From: Daedaleopsis sinensis
Taxonomy: Eukaryota > Basidiomycota > Agaricomycetes > Polyporales > Polyporaceae
DNA length: 64,000 nt
Direction of reading: 5' to 3'
Assembly (NCBI GenBank): GCA_033807695.1
Contig: CM066300.1
Location: 992,001 to 1,056,000, forward strand
The notes under the pieces were generated by a model. The model was not told where the DNA came from and did no database searches. It was given only the letters and a program-made list of their open reading frames with translations. Both the position numbers and the translations under genes were made by a program. Positions 24,372 through 36,600 of the stretch are shown here, one piece after another. Each line of letters starts with the position of its first letter. Positions within the stretch are counted from its first letter, which is position 1.

Positions 24372-25558
24372 AACTTCAGTGGCATCCGAGCCTCCTCAGA
24401 GGCTGCAAGATGCCCCAGTCGCTTCGCTGAAGGCCGCACGGCACGCATTACCGCAGCTGGGCGGGCTCGGCGTCCGCAGGCGGAGGGCGAGTGTCTCGAT
24501 TTGTCTGGAAAGCTGCGAATGCGAAGGGACGGTGCCCGACTTGTCCCGACGATGACGACTGTGTAGGCAATCGCTGTCCTGCGCGTAGCTGGACCATTAG
24601 TCAGTCTTTGCTTGGGACTCGCACGCGATGAAGGGCAAGAGATGGGAAGTATTGTTTGTGTTAGACGAGCTGTGTAGAGTCTAGTAGCGAGCCGTGGACT
24701 ATAGATGGTACAGGAAGGCCAATCAAGGTGGCGTCTGGGAACGCTGGTGGTCGTGCTATAGCAAAAAGGCCGCTGTGTCGCGCACTTGTTATCTCGGCAG
24801 CATGCATGCGAAGGTTCGCTGGCATTCGTCTATAAATTAGGTCGGAAACGGACAGGGTCTTCTATCAGATGTGTGGCCAGCGGGGCACGATCCACGAGAC
24901 GCGGGATCGGAAGGTGCGGGTTAGAGAAAAGCTCGGAGGGATCACCTCGTGTGCGATGAGAAGACGGAGGACGGCCGATGGACACGGCGGACGTCTGCTG
25001 GCGAGAGTCTGTCGTAAGCTGCAGTCCGCTCGACGCCGACAGCGTGGGCGGTGGAACGTGCACGGCGACATTGGCCACGGCATCGAGAGCATCCTCCCCG
25101 GCGTCCGCCAGCCCATCACAGCCGCCAGCAGCCGCCCGTCTCAAACCGGCAGATAGACGCCCGTCCCCTGGAGGGAAGCAGGAGAGGGCGCTGATGTAAG
25201 CCTGCGATAAAAACGAAAGACAGTGGCGTCGGTGAGGGCTTTTGCTCCGGCTCGTCTCCCTGCAGCCTCTGCTCGCCCTCTGCTTGTTTCCGTCTCCTCC
25301 CCAGCCCTCCTCCATCCCCAGGGCACGGCGAGAGCGTCCGCCCGCTCCCGCCCACCCTCAACGCCTCTATTGTCTCCATACAACCCTTGTCCAACGTGCC
25401 GTTCGTCATGATATCTCAATAAACACGTTTCCCCAACGACCAACTGCTTCATTCGCCCTCCTGTCTCTTTTTACCCCCAATCCAATCCATCGCCTCCAAT
25501 CGTTTTCCCCTCAGACCTCACGATCATACCTCACGCCAGCCAATTACCCCCCAATACC
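24372..25558. other. Intergenic, upstream region of HAL4-type kinase
   Basis: About 1.2 kb with no supportable gene. A TATAAAT element occurs near 24831. A strongly C/T-rich leader precedes the kinase ATG (about 25240-25550), as is common for fungal 5' UTRs. Confidence 0.45.
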
Positions 25559-27431
25559 ATGGCCGATTCCAACGAGACAGCCCAGACGGAAGGCGAAGGG
25601 CCCGAGGGTTCAGATAAACCGCCGCATGGTAAGTCATGAGTCCCAACGGCTTCATCTCGCCTACGGCCCCCTCACATGCCCGATCTCTTAGCCCGTCCGA
25701 ACGGAAAGTCGCGTTCGCGCCGTTCATCCGGCCATGCCGTAGTCCCAGGTGGCGCGACTGGCTTAGCGCACGCGCACGTCCCTTTACCCCCTCCTGATTC
25801 CCATCTCTACGCAAAGCAGCCCGGCCACACTCGCAAGAGTCTCGAGGAGATGCACAAGTTCGACCAGCTTGACACGCTCGCCATCAACGGCGCCCCCCAC
25901 CTCAAGCACGACTCGTCCTCGACCACCGGCTCCATGACTTCCTCCACCTCCAGCGACTCTCCCTCCCCGTCCGACTCCGAGAGCTGGAGCGTCCCGTCCA
26001 CACAGCCCCCCAGCCGCGCCCCCAGCATGTCCGCCGGGGTCTCGGGCAACAAGCTTCTCCCTCCCGTCGCTCAGCCGTCCAAACCAGCTTCCAAGAAGGA
26101 CCAACCACCTCCCACGGCCCCGCGGATATTGCCGACTCTCTCCGCAGGCGACGACAAGGCGTCCCGCAAGGGCCCGCCCTCCGTTCACTCTGAGGGAGGA
26201 GGGCAGAAGTTCACCCTTAAGGACCTGCTCGGCGCGCCCAAGCTCGTGAGGCGATCCTCCGCGCGCTCTACCGCTAGCAGCAAGAAATCCGACTCTGACC
26301 GGGGCGGGCGTTCCGAAGCTGGGGGGAGCACGGTGAGCCTCCTTAAGAAGTACGGTGTGTGCGAGAAGGTGGCCATCGGGAAGGGTGCGACCTCCGTCGT
26401 TCGTCTCGCCCATAAGTGGGATCGCAGCGAGGAGAAGCTGTACGCCGTCAAGGTGTGTGGTTAGGCTCGTGGTTAGGCCGTCCCCGGGCTGAATCGCTTT
26501 GTCTGCAGGAGTTCCGCAAGCGGAGAAAGAACGAGTCCGAGAAGGAGTACGTCAAGAAGCTTACGGCAGAGTTCTGTATATCTTCGACATTGCATCACAT
26601 CAACGTCGTCGAGACTGTCGACCTCGTGCAAGACGAGGCCCAGCACTGGTGCGAGGTCATGGAGTTCTGCCCGGGCGGTGACCTGTATGCGGCGATAAAG
26701 CGCGGCGGAATGTCGCCGAGCGAGGTCGAGTGCTGCTTCAAGCAGATCTTGACCGGCGTCGCCTATCTTCATAGCCAAGGTGTCGCCCATCGCGACTTAA
26801 AGCCGGAGAACTTGTTCTTCGACATGAAGGGCCATCTCAAGGTACGTGGAGACGTTGACTGATTGCGCGACAGCGTAAGCTCATCGAATCGGGGAAGATC
26901 GGCGACTACGGGGCTTCAACCGTCTATCGTCTTCCGTGGGAGACCACCATCCACATGTCGACGGGTCTCTGCGGGAGTGAACCGTACATCGCCCCGGAGC
27001 AGTTTTTAGGCAAACGTAAGCAAATGACGTTGCTTCGCCCGCCTTGACACCCTAATCTTTGGGCATCAGCCTACGACGCCCGCCTCGTCGACATCTGGGC
27101 GTGCGGTATCGTGTACTACTGCCTGCACTTCCAGGAGCTCCCGTGGACGGTGGCGCAGCCGACCGACCAGCTCTTCGCCGCATACGTCTCCGCGTGTAAT
27201 ACCCCTTCGCAGTCGGCATGCCCCCCGACGATCAACAACCTCTCTCCGCGCGCCTGCCGGCCGGTCATCCGCAAGATGCTTGAGCCAAATCCGAAGATGC
27301 GGTCCCTCATCGACGACATCATCAAGCAGCCGTGGATACAGAGCATCGAGGTCTGCCACGCCGTGGAGAAGCCGACGCACCAGCACGTGAACGCAGTCGC
27401 GATGGCGCACGCGCAAGTGCATGTGCTGTGA
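25559..27431 (+). CDS. HAL4: HAL4/SAT4-type serine/threonine kinase (NPR/HAL5 family)
   Basis: Exons 25559..25628, 25692..26452, 26509..26841, 26898..27015 and 27070..27431 give 547 residues. The fungus-specific HAL/NPR kinases regulate plasma-membrane transporters, in yeast the Trk1/2 potassium uptake system and so salt tolerance. A long Ser/Pro-rich region (residues 1-255) precedes the kinase domain. Landmarks are the glycine loop IGKGATSV, the lysine in LYAVKEFRKR, FCPGGDLYAAI, AHRDLKPENLFF, and a GLCGSEPYIAPEQ activation end. The metal-binding motif is DYG (KIGDYGAS) in place of DFG. DARLVDIWACGIVYYCL follows, then a short C-terminal tail. All catalytic residues are present. Orthology to HAL4/SAT4 versus HAL5 is a judgement from motifs only. 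Confidence 0.85.
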
Positions 27432-28053
27432 TCCTCGCTGTCCAGGTCGATCGTCCCGGTCATGCTAGGATTTTTTTTCTGTGCGTATGCTCCGGAGGGC
27501 ACGAGGCTCGCGGTCGTGCGCTGTGCATGCTTCGTGCTTCACCGTAACATGACCTGTTGTTATCCGACTCATCTCCGTCCCGTTTTTATTGTCTCTCTCC
27601 ACCTTTAGCTCTAGCTCAATCGACACGCCCTTGATGTAGAAGTAGTACCCCCACCCTCGCGGATCGGATAGTGGTAGCACCGCCCGATGGATTGCGAATG
27701 TTACTTACTTTCGATCGCTCTTGCACGGACGATATGCGGGCTCTCCTCACGGGACTCGGCCATTCGAATGTTGTAGTCATATATTGATGCCTGTACCCTA
27801 ATGGTCTGCTTAATACCATTTTGACAGCAGTAAGCGGCAGGGTGCAGGCATCGTTGCTGGATCTGGTGCCGGTAGCCGACATCCACAATCAACTTGTTTG
27901 TGGAAATGCTGCACGCTGGGATGACGGTGTTTGTTTACGGTTGTTAGGCAAGGGCCTTTGATCCTAATAGCGACAAATACCCCCGATTAGGGAGTGCAGT
28001 CCGACACCGGTTGTAGCAGAGCTTCCTCCGCAGACACCACCCGACCCCCGACT
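27432..28053. other. Intergenic between HAL4-type kinase and VPS4
   Basis: It holds a 3' UTR with a T-run near 27471 and the VPS4 promoter side. No gene is supported. Confidence 0.45.
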
Positions 28054-30122
28054 ATGGCCCAGAACTTAGACGTGAGTGTCGCTCTCAGATGCGCTGCACA
28101 CAGTGCTGAATCCTCTTCCAGAGGGCGATTGCGATCGTGCAGAGCGCGATCGAGGCGGACAAGAAGGCGGATTACGATGAGGCCTACAAGCTCTACTCGA
28201 ACGCGCTCGACTACTTCATGCTCGCCCTCAAGTGTGCGTCTGCGTCTGCTGCGCCGCATGGTAGGGGAGAGAGGCTGACGTGACGACCGTGCAGATGAGA
28301 AGAACGAAAGGTCCCGGGAGCTCATCAAGTCGAAGCTGGGCGAGTACCTCGCCCGCGCGGAGACACTCAAGGAGCACGTCCGGGACAAGGAGGAGAAGCG
28401 CGCGAAGAAGGCGGTCGGGGTGAATGGGGTGAGCGGCGGGTCTGCTGGGGGCGGGAAGAGGTGAGCAGCTCGGCGGTCGTTCTCTACCGCCGTCCGTCCG
28501 CGCTGACAAGGTCCGCCTTCCCCTTCCGCTTGCCCCCTTCCCCCCCTTGTGTGGCTTTGGCGCCCCACCGCGTCTTTGTGCTCCGAACGCGCTCCGGCGG
28601 CGCAGCAAGGACGAGGACGAGCAGGACCCGGAGGTGAAGAAGCTGCGCGCGGGGCTCGCGAGCGCGATCGTGTCCGAGAAGCCGAACGTGAAATGGGAGG
28701 ACGTCGCGGGGCTCGAGGCGGCGAAGGAGGCGCTCAAGGAGGCCGTGATCCTCCCGATCAAGTTCCCGCACCTGTTCACCGGCAAGCGCACGCCGTGGCG
28801 CGGGATCCTGCTGTACGGGCCCCCGGGGACGGGCAAGTCCTTCCTCGCGAAGGCGGTCGCGACGGAGGCGAAGGGCACGTTCTTCAGCGTGAGCTCGAGC
28901 GACTTAGTGAGCAAGTGGCAGGGCGATTCGGAAAGGTGAGTGCTTTGTTTCCTGGGTGGCTCGGGGCTTCGGTTGTGAGCCTGCAGCCGTCAGTGCACAG
29001 TGCCAGTACGACGTGCTTGAGTTGGCTGCACTGTGCCAAAGCTTGGCCGTTGAGCATATGCGCCGATCTGTGCTTGGAACATTACGCATGTACGCGCCGT
29101 TCTGCGCTCACGACGTATGCACCGATGTGCGGTCGCGCTCTTTATCCACTCTATCCCATTTGGTCAGTACCGGTCGAACGCACTGGCATTCCACGTCATT
29201 AGCAGGATGCATCACGTCCTCACTTCCAAGCGTCCATATGACGCGTCCATCGTACTGACACTGACGCTTCCGATTTTGCCCGCAGACTTGTGAAGCAACT
29301 GTTCGAGATGGCGCGTGAGAACAAGCCTGCCATCATATTCATTGACGAAGTGGACTCGCTCGCCGGCACGCGGAACGAATCGGAGTCGGAGGGCTCACGG
29401 CGAATCAAGACGGAGTTCTTGGTACAGATGAACGGAGTCGGGCACGATGACACCGGCGTGCTGGTCCTGGGAGCGACCAACATCCCATGGCAGTTAGATA
29501 ACGCAATTAAGCGAAGGTGGGGATCGCAGTCCGTGCGCGCGCGCAACCGGCCTAACGTTGAGCACGTCTAGATTCGAGAAGAGGATATACATTCCCCTGC
29601 CAGGCCCAGAAGCGCGACGGCGAATGTTCGAGTTGCATGTGGGCGATACCCCTTGCGAGCTCTCACCAAAGGACCTGAGACTGCTGGCCGATAAGACGGA
29701 CGGGTACGGCTCGCGCTGCGCTTCCCCGGCCATGCACTGACGTGGTTAATCGGTCATCCAGCTATTCGGGCTCCGATATTGCAATCGTGGTGCGGGACGC
29801 GCTCATGCAGCCGGTGCGGAAGGTGCTGTCGGCGACGCATTTCAAGTGGATGCCCGATATCAACAAGTGGACGCCGTGTTCGCCTGGCGACCCGGACGCA
29901 CAGGAGAAGGCCTGGACAGATATTGACAGCGACGAGCTGCAGGAGCCGCCTCTGCGCATAGTCGACTTCCTGAAATCTTTGGACAGTGTACGGCCGACGG
30001 TGACCGCGGAGGATATCAAGAAGCACGATCAGTGGACTCTGGAGTCCGGTGAGCTTCTTCCCAGTTGCGATTCTACGCCTGTATAGAGACTAATTCTGTC
30101 TGTAGGGAATGAGGGGTCATGA
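28054..30122 (+). CDS. VPS4: VPS4, AAA ATPase that disassembles ESCRT-III
   Basis: Eight exons (28054..28071, 28122..28233, 28295..28460, 28606..28935, 29286..29516, 29572..29703, 29762..30048, 30106..30122) join in phase to 430 residues, the family length. VPS4 acts on endosomal membranes as a hexamer that pulls ESCRT-III subunits apart. The MIT domain is residues 1-75 ([26 protein letters not shown]). The AAA domain has Walker A GPPGTGKS, Walker [11 protein letters not shown], the arginine-finger region and [24 protein letters not shown] in the beta domain and a C-terminal helix follow. The first exon is only 18 bp, the last only 17 bp including the stop, and the intron at 28936-29285 is 350 bp. 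VPS27 and VPS35, also endosomal, lie elsewhere in the window. Confidence 0.95.
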
Positions 30123-30818
30123 CGGGTTTAGCTTGTTTTATGAGTTGTTGTACTATTGCGCCTATTCATCATCGGTTCTGGGACGGTTTCACAGTGACAC
30201 TACTACAGTGCCGCGGCCCGCCACCGCGCTCCCTCGCGAAGCGGGAGTGTAGCGCTTTCTCATACTGAGCGACCCTCTTTCTCGCGCGCTCTGTCCCCCC
30301 ACGGACCGCCTGGTCGCTCAAATTGCGACTCGGATGTGTGAGAGCAGTGCGCTATGCGCGCCCCGATGATCCAGGCTTGTGAACGGAGTCTGGTGCGTCC
30401 TCAACTCTTCCATGCCATTGCCTCCTACCTTCTCGACGCGTTCTAGGGACGGTACCGGCTGCTGTGGTGGTCAGCGGCAGCCTGGGAGTCAGCCGTGCGC
30501 CGCCGTGGTGTACGCTGTATCGGTATCGCGTGCGTCATCCTGAGCTTGTCGCGTCCGCGCTCCCGCCGCCCGCAAAATCTGTCAGGGGAATGATTTCAAT
30601 ACGGCTGGACAGTTCACCGTCCCTCGCGTCAGGCCCTGGCGGTGATGCTGGGAAGAAGTGGTGAAGGTTGCGGGCGCACTGGGCCTCTCGCCGCGGTATA
30701 AAAGGTGTGCTTGGGGTTCGGGGAGTCTGCAGGAACTCGAGAGTCCTGCGAGATCCTACTTCCTGACTTCCTGCTCGCCCTCTACTCGCCGCTGCACCCT
30801 CATCACTCGACACTCACC
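30123..30818. other. Intergenic, promoter of the small secreted protein
   Basis: It includes the TATA box at 30697. I see no gene in the remaining part. Confidence 0.5.
30697..30704 (+). promoter_or_regulatory. TATA box of the small secreted protein gene
   Basis: TATAAAAG lies 122 bp before the ATG at 30819, a typical fungal spacing. The strong match suggests high or inducible expression. Confidence 0.65.
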
Positions 30819-31455
30819 ATGCGTTTCTTCAGCCTCTTTGCTGTCACGCTCGTCGCGGCTTTGGCGTCGGCCACGGTGCTGTCCAAGCGCAAGATCTGGC
30901 AGAGCCCCTTCAGCGGCCAGATCAATGCCCCGTCGTCGGATGCGACCATCGTCGGCGGCGATGATTTCGCGTTCGAGTACGCGCCGTCGCAGTGGTGCGA
31001 GGACTCCTTCGAGGTGTTGACCGTGTACCTCACGGAGGGCGTCCCGCCGTTCGAGGACGTGACGGAGGACGGCACGCTCGTGGACGGTAGCTACGAATAC
31101 GTCTTCGGCAAGTTCATGGTGTCGCACTTTGGTGAGTGTAATGCTCGGCTGTGGTATCCGGAGAACGGTCAATTAACTGACTGTCGTGACTCTGGTGCGT
31201 CGGTGTGTAGGATTGCCGTTGCCGGAAGGGAGCGTGCCGCCCCCGCCGACACTGAACCTCCCGACCGATGTCGCTCAGCAGCTCAACACGTCCACCCAGG
31301 ACTACTTGACTGTCCTCCAGCAATTCAACGGGTGTCCGGTGAGTATGCGTGTGGAGTCCTGTGCTGTGTCGCCGCGACTGACTGGGTGGTTTTAGGGCCA
31401 CATCCCGGTGGAATATAGCTTGACCTCCATTCCCGTCACTGTTGTCTCTGCTTAA
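30819..31455 (+). CDS. Small secreted protein, function unknown
   Basis: Exons 30819..31131, 31211..31338 and 31396..31455 give 166 residues. A signal peptide (MRFFSLFAVTLVAALASA) is followed by VLSKRKIWQSP, which includes a possible KR processing site. The mature part is acidic, with few cysteines (one in WCEDSFE, one in NGCPGH). The pattern with SPFSGQINAPSSDATIVGGD, DFAFEYAPSQWCEDSFEVLT and a beta-rich C-terminus recalls fungal extracellular beta-sandwich proteins, but I do not recognise a named family. A strong TATA box lies just upstream. Confidence 0.82.
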
Positions 31456-32388
31456 AAACGAATGCATTTGATCGGTCCCGTCGAATGGTTCTGAGTATGC
31501 GGTGAGTTGGCGAGTATCATATCTGACGAGATTCTAGCGCTGATCATCCATGTAGCTTCTGTCCCCATAAAATTATGGTCGTAGTTGGCCGCCACACGAC
31601 ATCTAGTGACCAGTGACAGATAGATGATAGACTTTGTACTGACGTTCTCGGGAAGGTGCCTGCGCTATGTCATTCCTGCTTTGTGCGGTTTAACGTTATG
31701 TCAGTCCCGCGCCGCCTCAGGAGCGCTGGCCAGTCGCCGCTTCAAACACCGGCCGGGGCTTCCGAAGGCGATTGAGTTGCGCTTCCCCCGGTTACTCGTT
31801 TCTGTCTCTCTGCTTCCCCCTTGGAGACTGCGTTATTCTCACCGATAGGTTCTGTGGGGCACCCTAGGGGCAACACGAGAATAGCGTCTATAGCACTCGT
31901 AGCACGGTGGCGCATCATGTGAGTGTTGGGGTTTTACCATCTTTGTCCGTTCCTTGGAAGTTGATACTGATGCAAACTCGATACATGGCAGTACCTGCTA
32001 AATCTCTTGCTGGATTACACCCATCCATCTCAGAAGGCAGTGTCCAGGTAACCTCCGCAGGGAAAGAAGCTATGTTGTGTGGATGCAACGTGGTTGTAGT
32101 GCCGGCGGCTGCGGCGACAACAAAGAATAAAAATGGGAGGCTCGCGTACGAGCTGCCAACAATGGGCGTGGACACGCTTCCTCCGGTCTCAGACGCCACC
32201 TCCTCCGGGGGTATAAAGCAGGAGGTATTTGTTCCTTCCCCCTTCCCCAACAATATCCGAATCGCCGTCCGCCCGTGCTGACCACACCACCCGCACAGCC
32301 AGTTGCCACTGCCACCGTCTGTGACGATAACACGTTGGCGCTTTCATACCATCATATCGTTGCCGCTCCCGCCCGTGAAGACCGAGAC
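31456..32388. other. Intergenic, upstream of the 142-residue protein gene
   Basis: It contains a TATA-like box at 32212. An open frame near 31907-32281 looks accidental. I see nothing else. Confidence 0.45.
32212..32217 (+). promoter_or_regulatory. TATA-like box of the 142-residue protein gene
   Basis: TATAAA occurs 177 bp upstream of the ATG at 32389. Confidence 0.45.
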
Positions 32389-32961
32389 ATGCCAATGCCG
32401 ACCCGTGCGAGGAGAGGAAGCCAGCTGTGGGGAGCGTCCTCGTCATCGAGCGACGAGGAGCGAGAACGGTCCGAGTATGGAGACGATCTCAGCGAGCTCT
32501 CCGAGCTGTCTGACTCGGAGTTCACGCCTGACACTGAGGACGAGGCGCCGGGCGAGTCAGACGGCGACTGCCTCGAGGGGCGTGAATATATGGTAGGTGT
32601 CTGCAGGCTGTGGCGTGGCTGCGGATATGTCGCGGGCGGTGCTGACGATCCTTGTCCGACACAGTTGCGCGAGCACGTTCTGGTTAAGCCCAGAGGAAGC
32701 CGTGAGTGGTACAGGGGAGTCGTCGTGAAGATTCGCGAGCCTTCGTCGAGAGACAAGGTGGGCTCCTTCTCTGCTGGATTCTGTGCGGTGTGAACGTGTG
32801 CTGATCGTGGGTTGTGCTGGTTCCGGCAGAGACAGCCACGGCCGCTCTACATCGTCGTGTTCCGACGATATCGCACTAACATCCGGGACGCGTTCTCGGT
32901 CCTCGAGGGCAACATCAAGCCAGACACGCCTGCGTTGCGCGCCATCCTGCTGAACTCGTGA
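32389..32961 (+). CDS. Small acidic protein, function unknown
   Basis: Exons 32389..32592, 32665..32757 and 32830..32961, all phase 0, give 142 residues. The first half is Ser/Glu/Asp-rich (SSSSSDEERERSEYGDDLSE), which looks disordered. The second half is compact: LREHVLVKPRGSREWYRGVV, then RPLYIVVFRRYRTNIRDAFS, ending in IKPDTPALRAILLNS. The VLVKP-WYRGVVVKI pattern resembles a small Tudor-like or SH3-like barrel strand order, but this is only an impression. There is no signal peptide or membrane helix. In-phase introns and clean composition make it a real gene. Confidence 0.72.
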
Positions 32962-33667
32962 CGATGCGTGGAATGGACCCGTCTTCATCGGAATCTTTAG
33001 CACCCGCCCATGTCGAGAGTTCGAGTCGCTCTCGCTGGTCCAATATGTGCTATCTTTATATCATTCATAGCCATACCCATACTGTAGCGTTATACCTCTA
33101 CGACTCCGGAATCGTACCCATGATCGACATATGTATGTAACAACAGGATGGTGGACTCTCCTGTGCTATTGGTAGTATTTGGGCCTGTCACCAGTGTCTT
33201 CCTTGTGGGTCTAGAGCCTTTATCTACTGATAGCTCAGCTCGTCCAGACATGCATCCGCTGTTTTGAATATGGTGGTCCAGGTAAGCCGACGAGAGTCGG
33301 TCTAGGAAGTCCCTCAGCCTGGTATCATTCTAGGCCGTAGCTGGCCCCAAGCACCGTGACTTCGTAGGGTCGGCAAGAAATTCATGAGGTGTCAAGGACA
33401 TTTCTCTCTATTTTATCTCACCGACGCGGCCAAGAGCTTTGTACCTAAGTCCAATTGCTTAGGACTTGGTAGAATCTACTGAAGGAGGCCTCGGACTACG
33501 TCCATACTTGAAGCGCGCGTCGACGCGTCAGATCACGATCTTGGCGCCAAACGCGTACAATCAAGTAGACGCCCATTAACGGTAAAGGATGCGCCACAAC
33601 CAGTGCAGCCACTTTGTCTTCTTTCCTTTCCCCACTCCCCCCCGTCGTCCCCGCCACTTTTGCGACA
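32962..33667. other. Intergenic, promoter of CAND1
   Basis: No gene or repeat is seen. A C/T-rich leader directly precedes the CAND1 ATG. Confidence 0.45.
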
Positions 33668-36600
33668 ATGACGAAGACCTATATCATGAACGGTCTGGTG
33701 GAGAAGGTAACAAACTTATCTACATGGCTGGTGCGTACTAACGAGCGCGATGTGCCGTTAGATGCAATCCCCAGACCAGGATTTCCGGTGCGTGACCGCG
33801 TAAATCGACGCGTTTGATACGGTCTGAACGGTCATACGACAGCTATATGGGTCTCAATGACTTGCTTTTGGAGATCAAGCAAGATCCAAACAGCTTCCTA
33901 GGCGATGAGGCGACGGAAACCAAGGTTCTGAAGCAAGTGCTCACCTTGGTGGAGGACAAGATCTCAGAAGTGAAGAACCAGGCGGTAAAATGGTGGGTAC
34001 CTTTGTCACTATTACTTTCTCGCCCTCACTCAGGTGCGTGATACAGCCTGGGGCAACTCATCAAGATCATCCGCGAATCACAAATGGAATTCGTCGTGGA
34101 CCAACTGATTGAGTTCTCTGCCGGCAAGGACGAGGAGCTCAGGGACATATCTGGCCTTGGTACGCGTCTGAACTTCCTTCACGAAAATCATCGCTATACC
34201 TCTGCAAACAGCTCTGAAGACCATCACCTCGGAGCTTCCAGCCGAAGGCAAGATCGCTACAAAGGCATGTGAGAAGTTGACCCCCAAACTACTCGGTCAA
34301 ATATCAAATGTATGTTCCAATCGAATTGAAGATCACGCGAGTCCTCATTCCTCTAACCCCCATAGTCTGATACGCCTCCGGAGACCCTCATGGAAACGCT
34401 ATCTATCCTCTCGATCCTGATCACGCGGTTCCCGGGATACATAGCGAACGTCGAGCCGGCACCTGTACCCGTTCTGACTCCGACTCTCAACCACCCTCGC
34501 CCTGCAGTCAGGAAACGGGCCATCACGACTCTGGCTCAGTTCCTTCCCTACACTCAACCGGAGAACTTCGCTACACTGCTGGACTCTAACATAATGTCTG
34601 GACTCGCCCCCTCTGCCAATATCGAGAAACAGCGTACGGTGGTACAGCTTGTGGCTGCTGTCGCCCGTCATTCTTCTGGTCAGATCTCTCCAGTGCTGGG
34701 TGAAATAATTCCGAACATCCTGAAAGACTCTCAACGTGACGACGAGGAACTTCGTGAGAGTTGCCTGCAGGTACGAGATTGATTCTATCGCCGAAAAGAA
34801 ATACATCGCTCATTTATCTTACAGGCCTTGGAAGTGCTTTTGCTCAGGTGTCCAACTGAATTGACGCCGTTCTTGAACTCGATCATCCAAGTCGGTATCC
34901 AATACATCAAGTATGATCCCGTAAGTAGTCTGGAAATCCCCTCAATTTCTATCGCTGACCTTGGCTCAGAACTACGCTGGCGATGACGACGAGGATGAGG
35001 AGATGGCTGACGAAGAAGACGAAGAAGACGAGGAGCTTGGCGATGAGTGAGTAATTCTTCGTCGCAGAATTTCATTTACTCACCGAAAAGCATCCAGGTA
35101 TGAGGATGATGAGGACACATCTTATAAGATCCGGCGCGCAGCAATTAAGCTGCTCGCTGCAGTCATAGCGACCCGACCTGAGCTGCTAGCGACGCTTTAC
35201 AAGACTGTGTCGCCAGTTCTGATTTCACGCTTCGGTGACCGCGAAGAGACCGTCAAGCTAGAAGTATGGTCCACATACGGTATTCTTCTGAACCAGACCG
35301 GTGTGTACGGCGGAGTTCCTCAAAGTAACACCGAACACACGGTAGGCGGGAAGCGCAAACGCGAAGAAGGTATGGAGGTCGAAGAGACCCCGTATACACT
35401 CCTACAATCCCAAGTGCCGTCACTCTCGAAGGCTCTCCTCGGCCAGCTGAAGTCTCTCAAGACTCCACCTGGAACACTCGAGGCTGGCTTCTCCCTGCTG
35501 CACAAACTGCTGACGGTCCTTCCCGGCTCCCTGGCGAGCCAGTCTTCTCAGATCATCGCCAGCGCGAAGGCTGTCCTAGCCGCCTCGTCTCGCGCGAGCT
35601 CCGCGTCGTTGCAGATCACCTGCATGTCCTTCCTTGCGCTGTTCTTCGCGAAACACGCTCCACCTGTATATGCTGGCCAGCTCGACTCGATCAGCCCGTT
35701 CCTTCTCCAGGCTCTCGCCGAGAAGCATCCCCGTATTGCTTCAGAGGCGTTCCGCAACTTCTCTTCCTTACTGAACGCGATGCAGCCCGTCAAGGGCGGT
35801 GCGTGGGCCGAGCGTGTGTACGAGGAAGCGGTGAAGAGGCTCGGGAACCATGACACGGACGCGGAGGTCCGTGCGTGTGCCGAGGAATGCATCGGCGATC
35901 TCTGGGTCTCGGCGACAGACATCATGAGGACAAAGAACAGGAAGGAGTGGGAGTTCATCTGCAGGACGACCGGGCGCACCGATGGGGCAGTCAAGGTCGT
36001 CACTCGGGTTGCGACCAAGGTCGAGATTGGCGACGACTGGGTGAACGGGGCCGTTGAATGGGTCACGATCCTGCTGAAGAAGAGCGGACGTGTCGGCAAG
36101 GTCGAGGTGTTCAACTGCTTGGATGCTCTTCTGCGGAGGTAAGAGGCAACCTCCCCATTTCTTTGCTTGAATCTCATCATTGTATAGGTACACTGCGATA
36201 CCTGCCGACATGCCTGCGAACTTGATTCCTACGCTGAAGCCGTACATGAACGCCACGGATATCTCCTTGTTGGGCGCTGCACTTGACATCATCGCGCTCT
36301 TGCTTGAGCTTTCACCCAAGACGACATTCCCCGAGGTCGAGCGCGAAGTTCTCCCGGACGCGTACCTTATCGCGCACGCCCCGGTGCTCTCCGGCGCGCC
36401 GTTCGAGTCGCTGCTGTCGTTCTTCTCAGCACTCGTGGAGGCGGACATGCAGATCGCAACGCATGTGGTACCAAACCTCGTGTCGGCGGTCGACAAGGTG
36501 CCGCGGAACGAGGCGTCGCTGCCAAATGTCGCCAAGTGCGTCGGCCAGGTCGTCAAATCCCAGCGCGCGGTTGCGGCGGGCACGATCGCTGAGTTTGCAC

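Noticed and set aside
31907..32281. A 124-codon plus-strand open frame upstream of the 142-residue protein
   Set aside because: It runs through the TATA-like box of the next gene, has no recognisable motif and no supporting splice structure.
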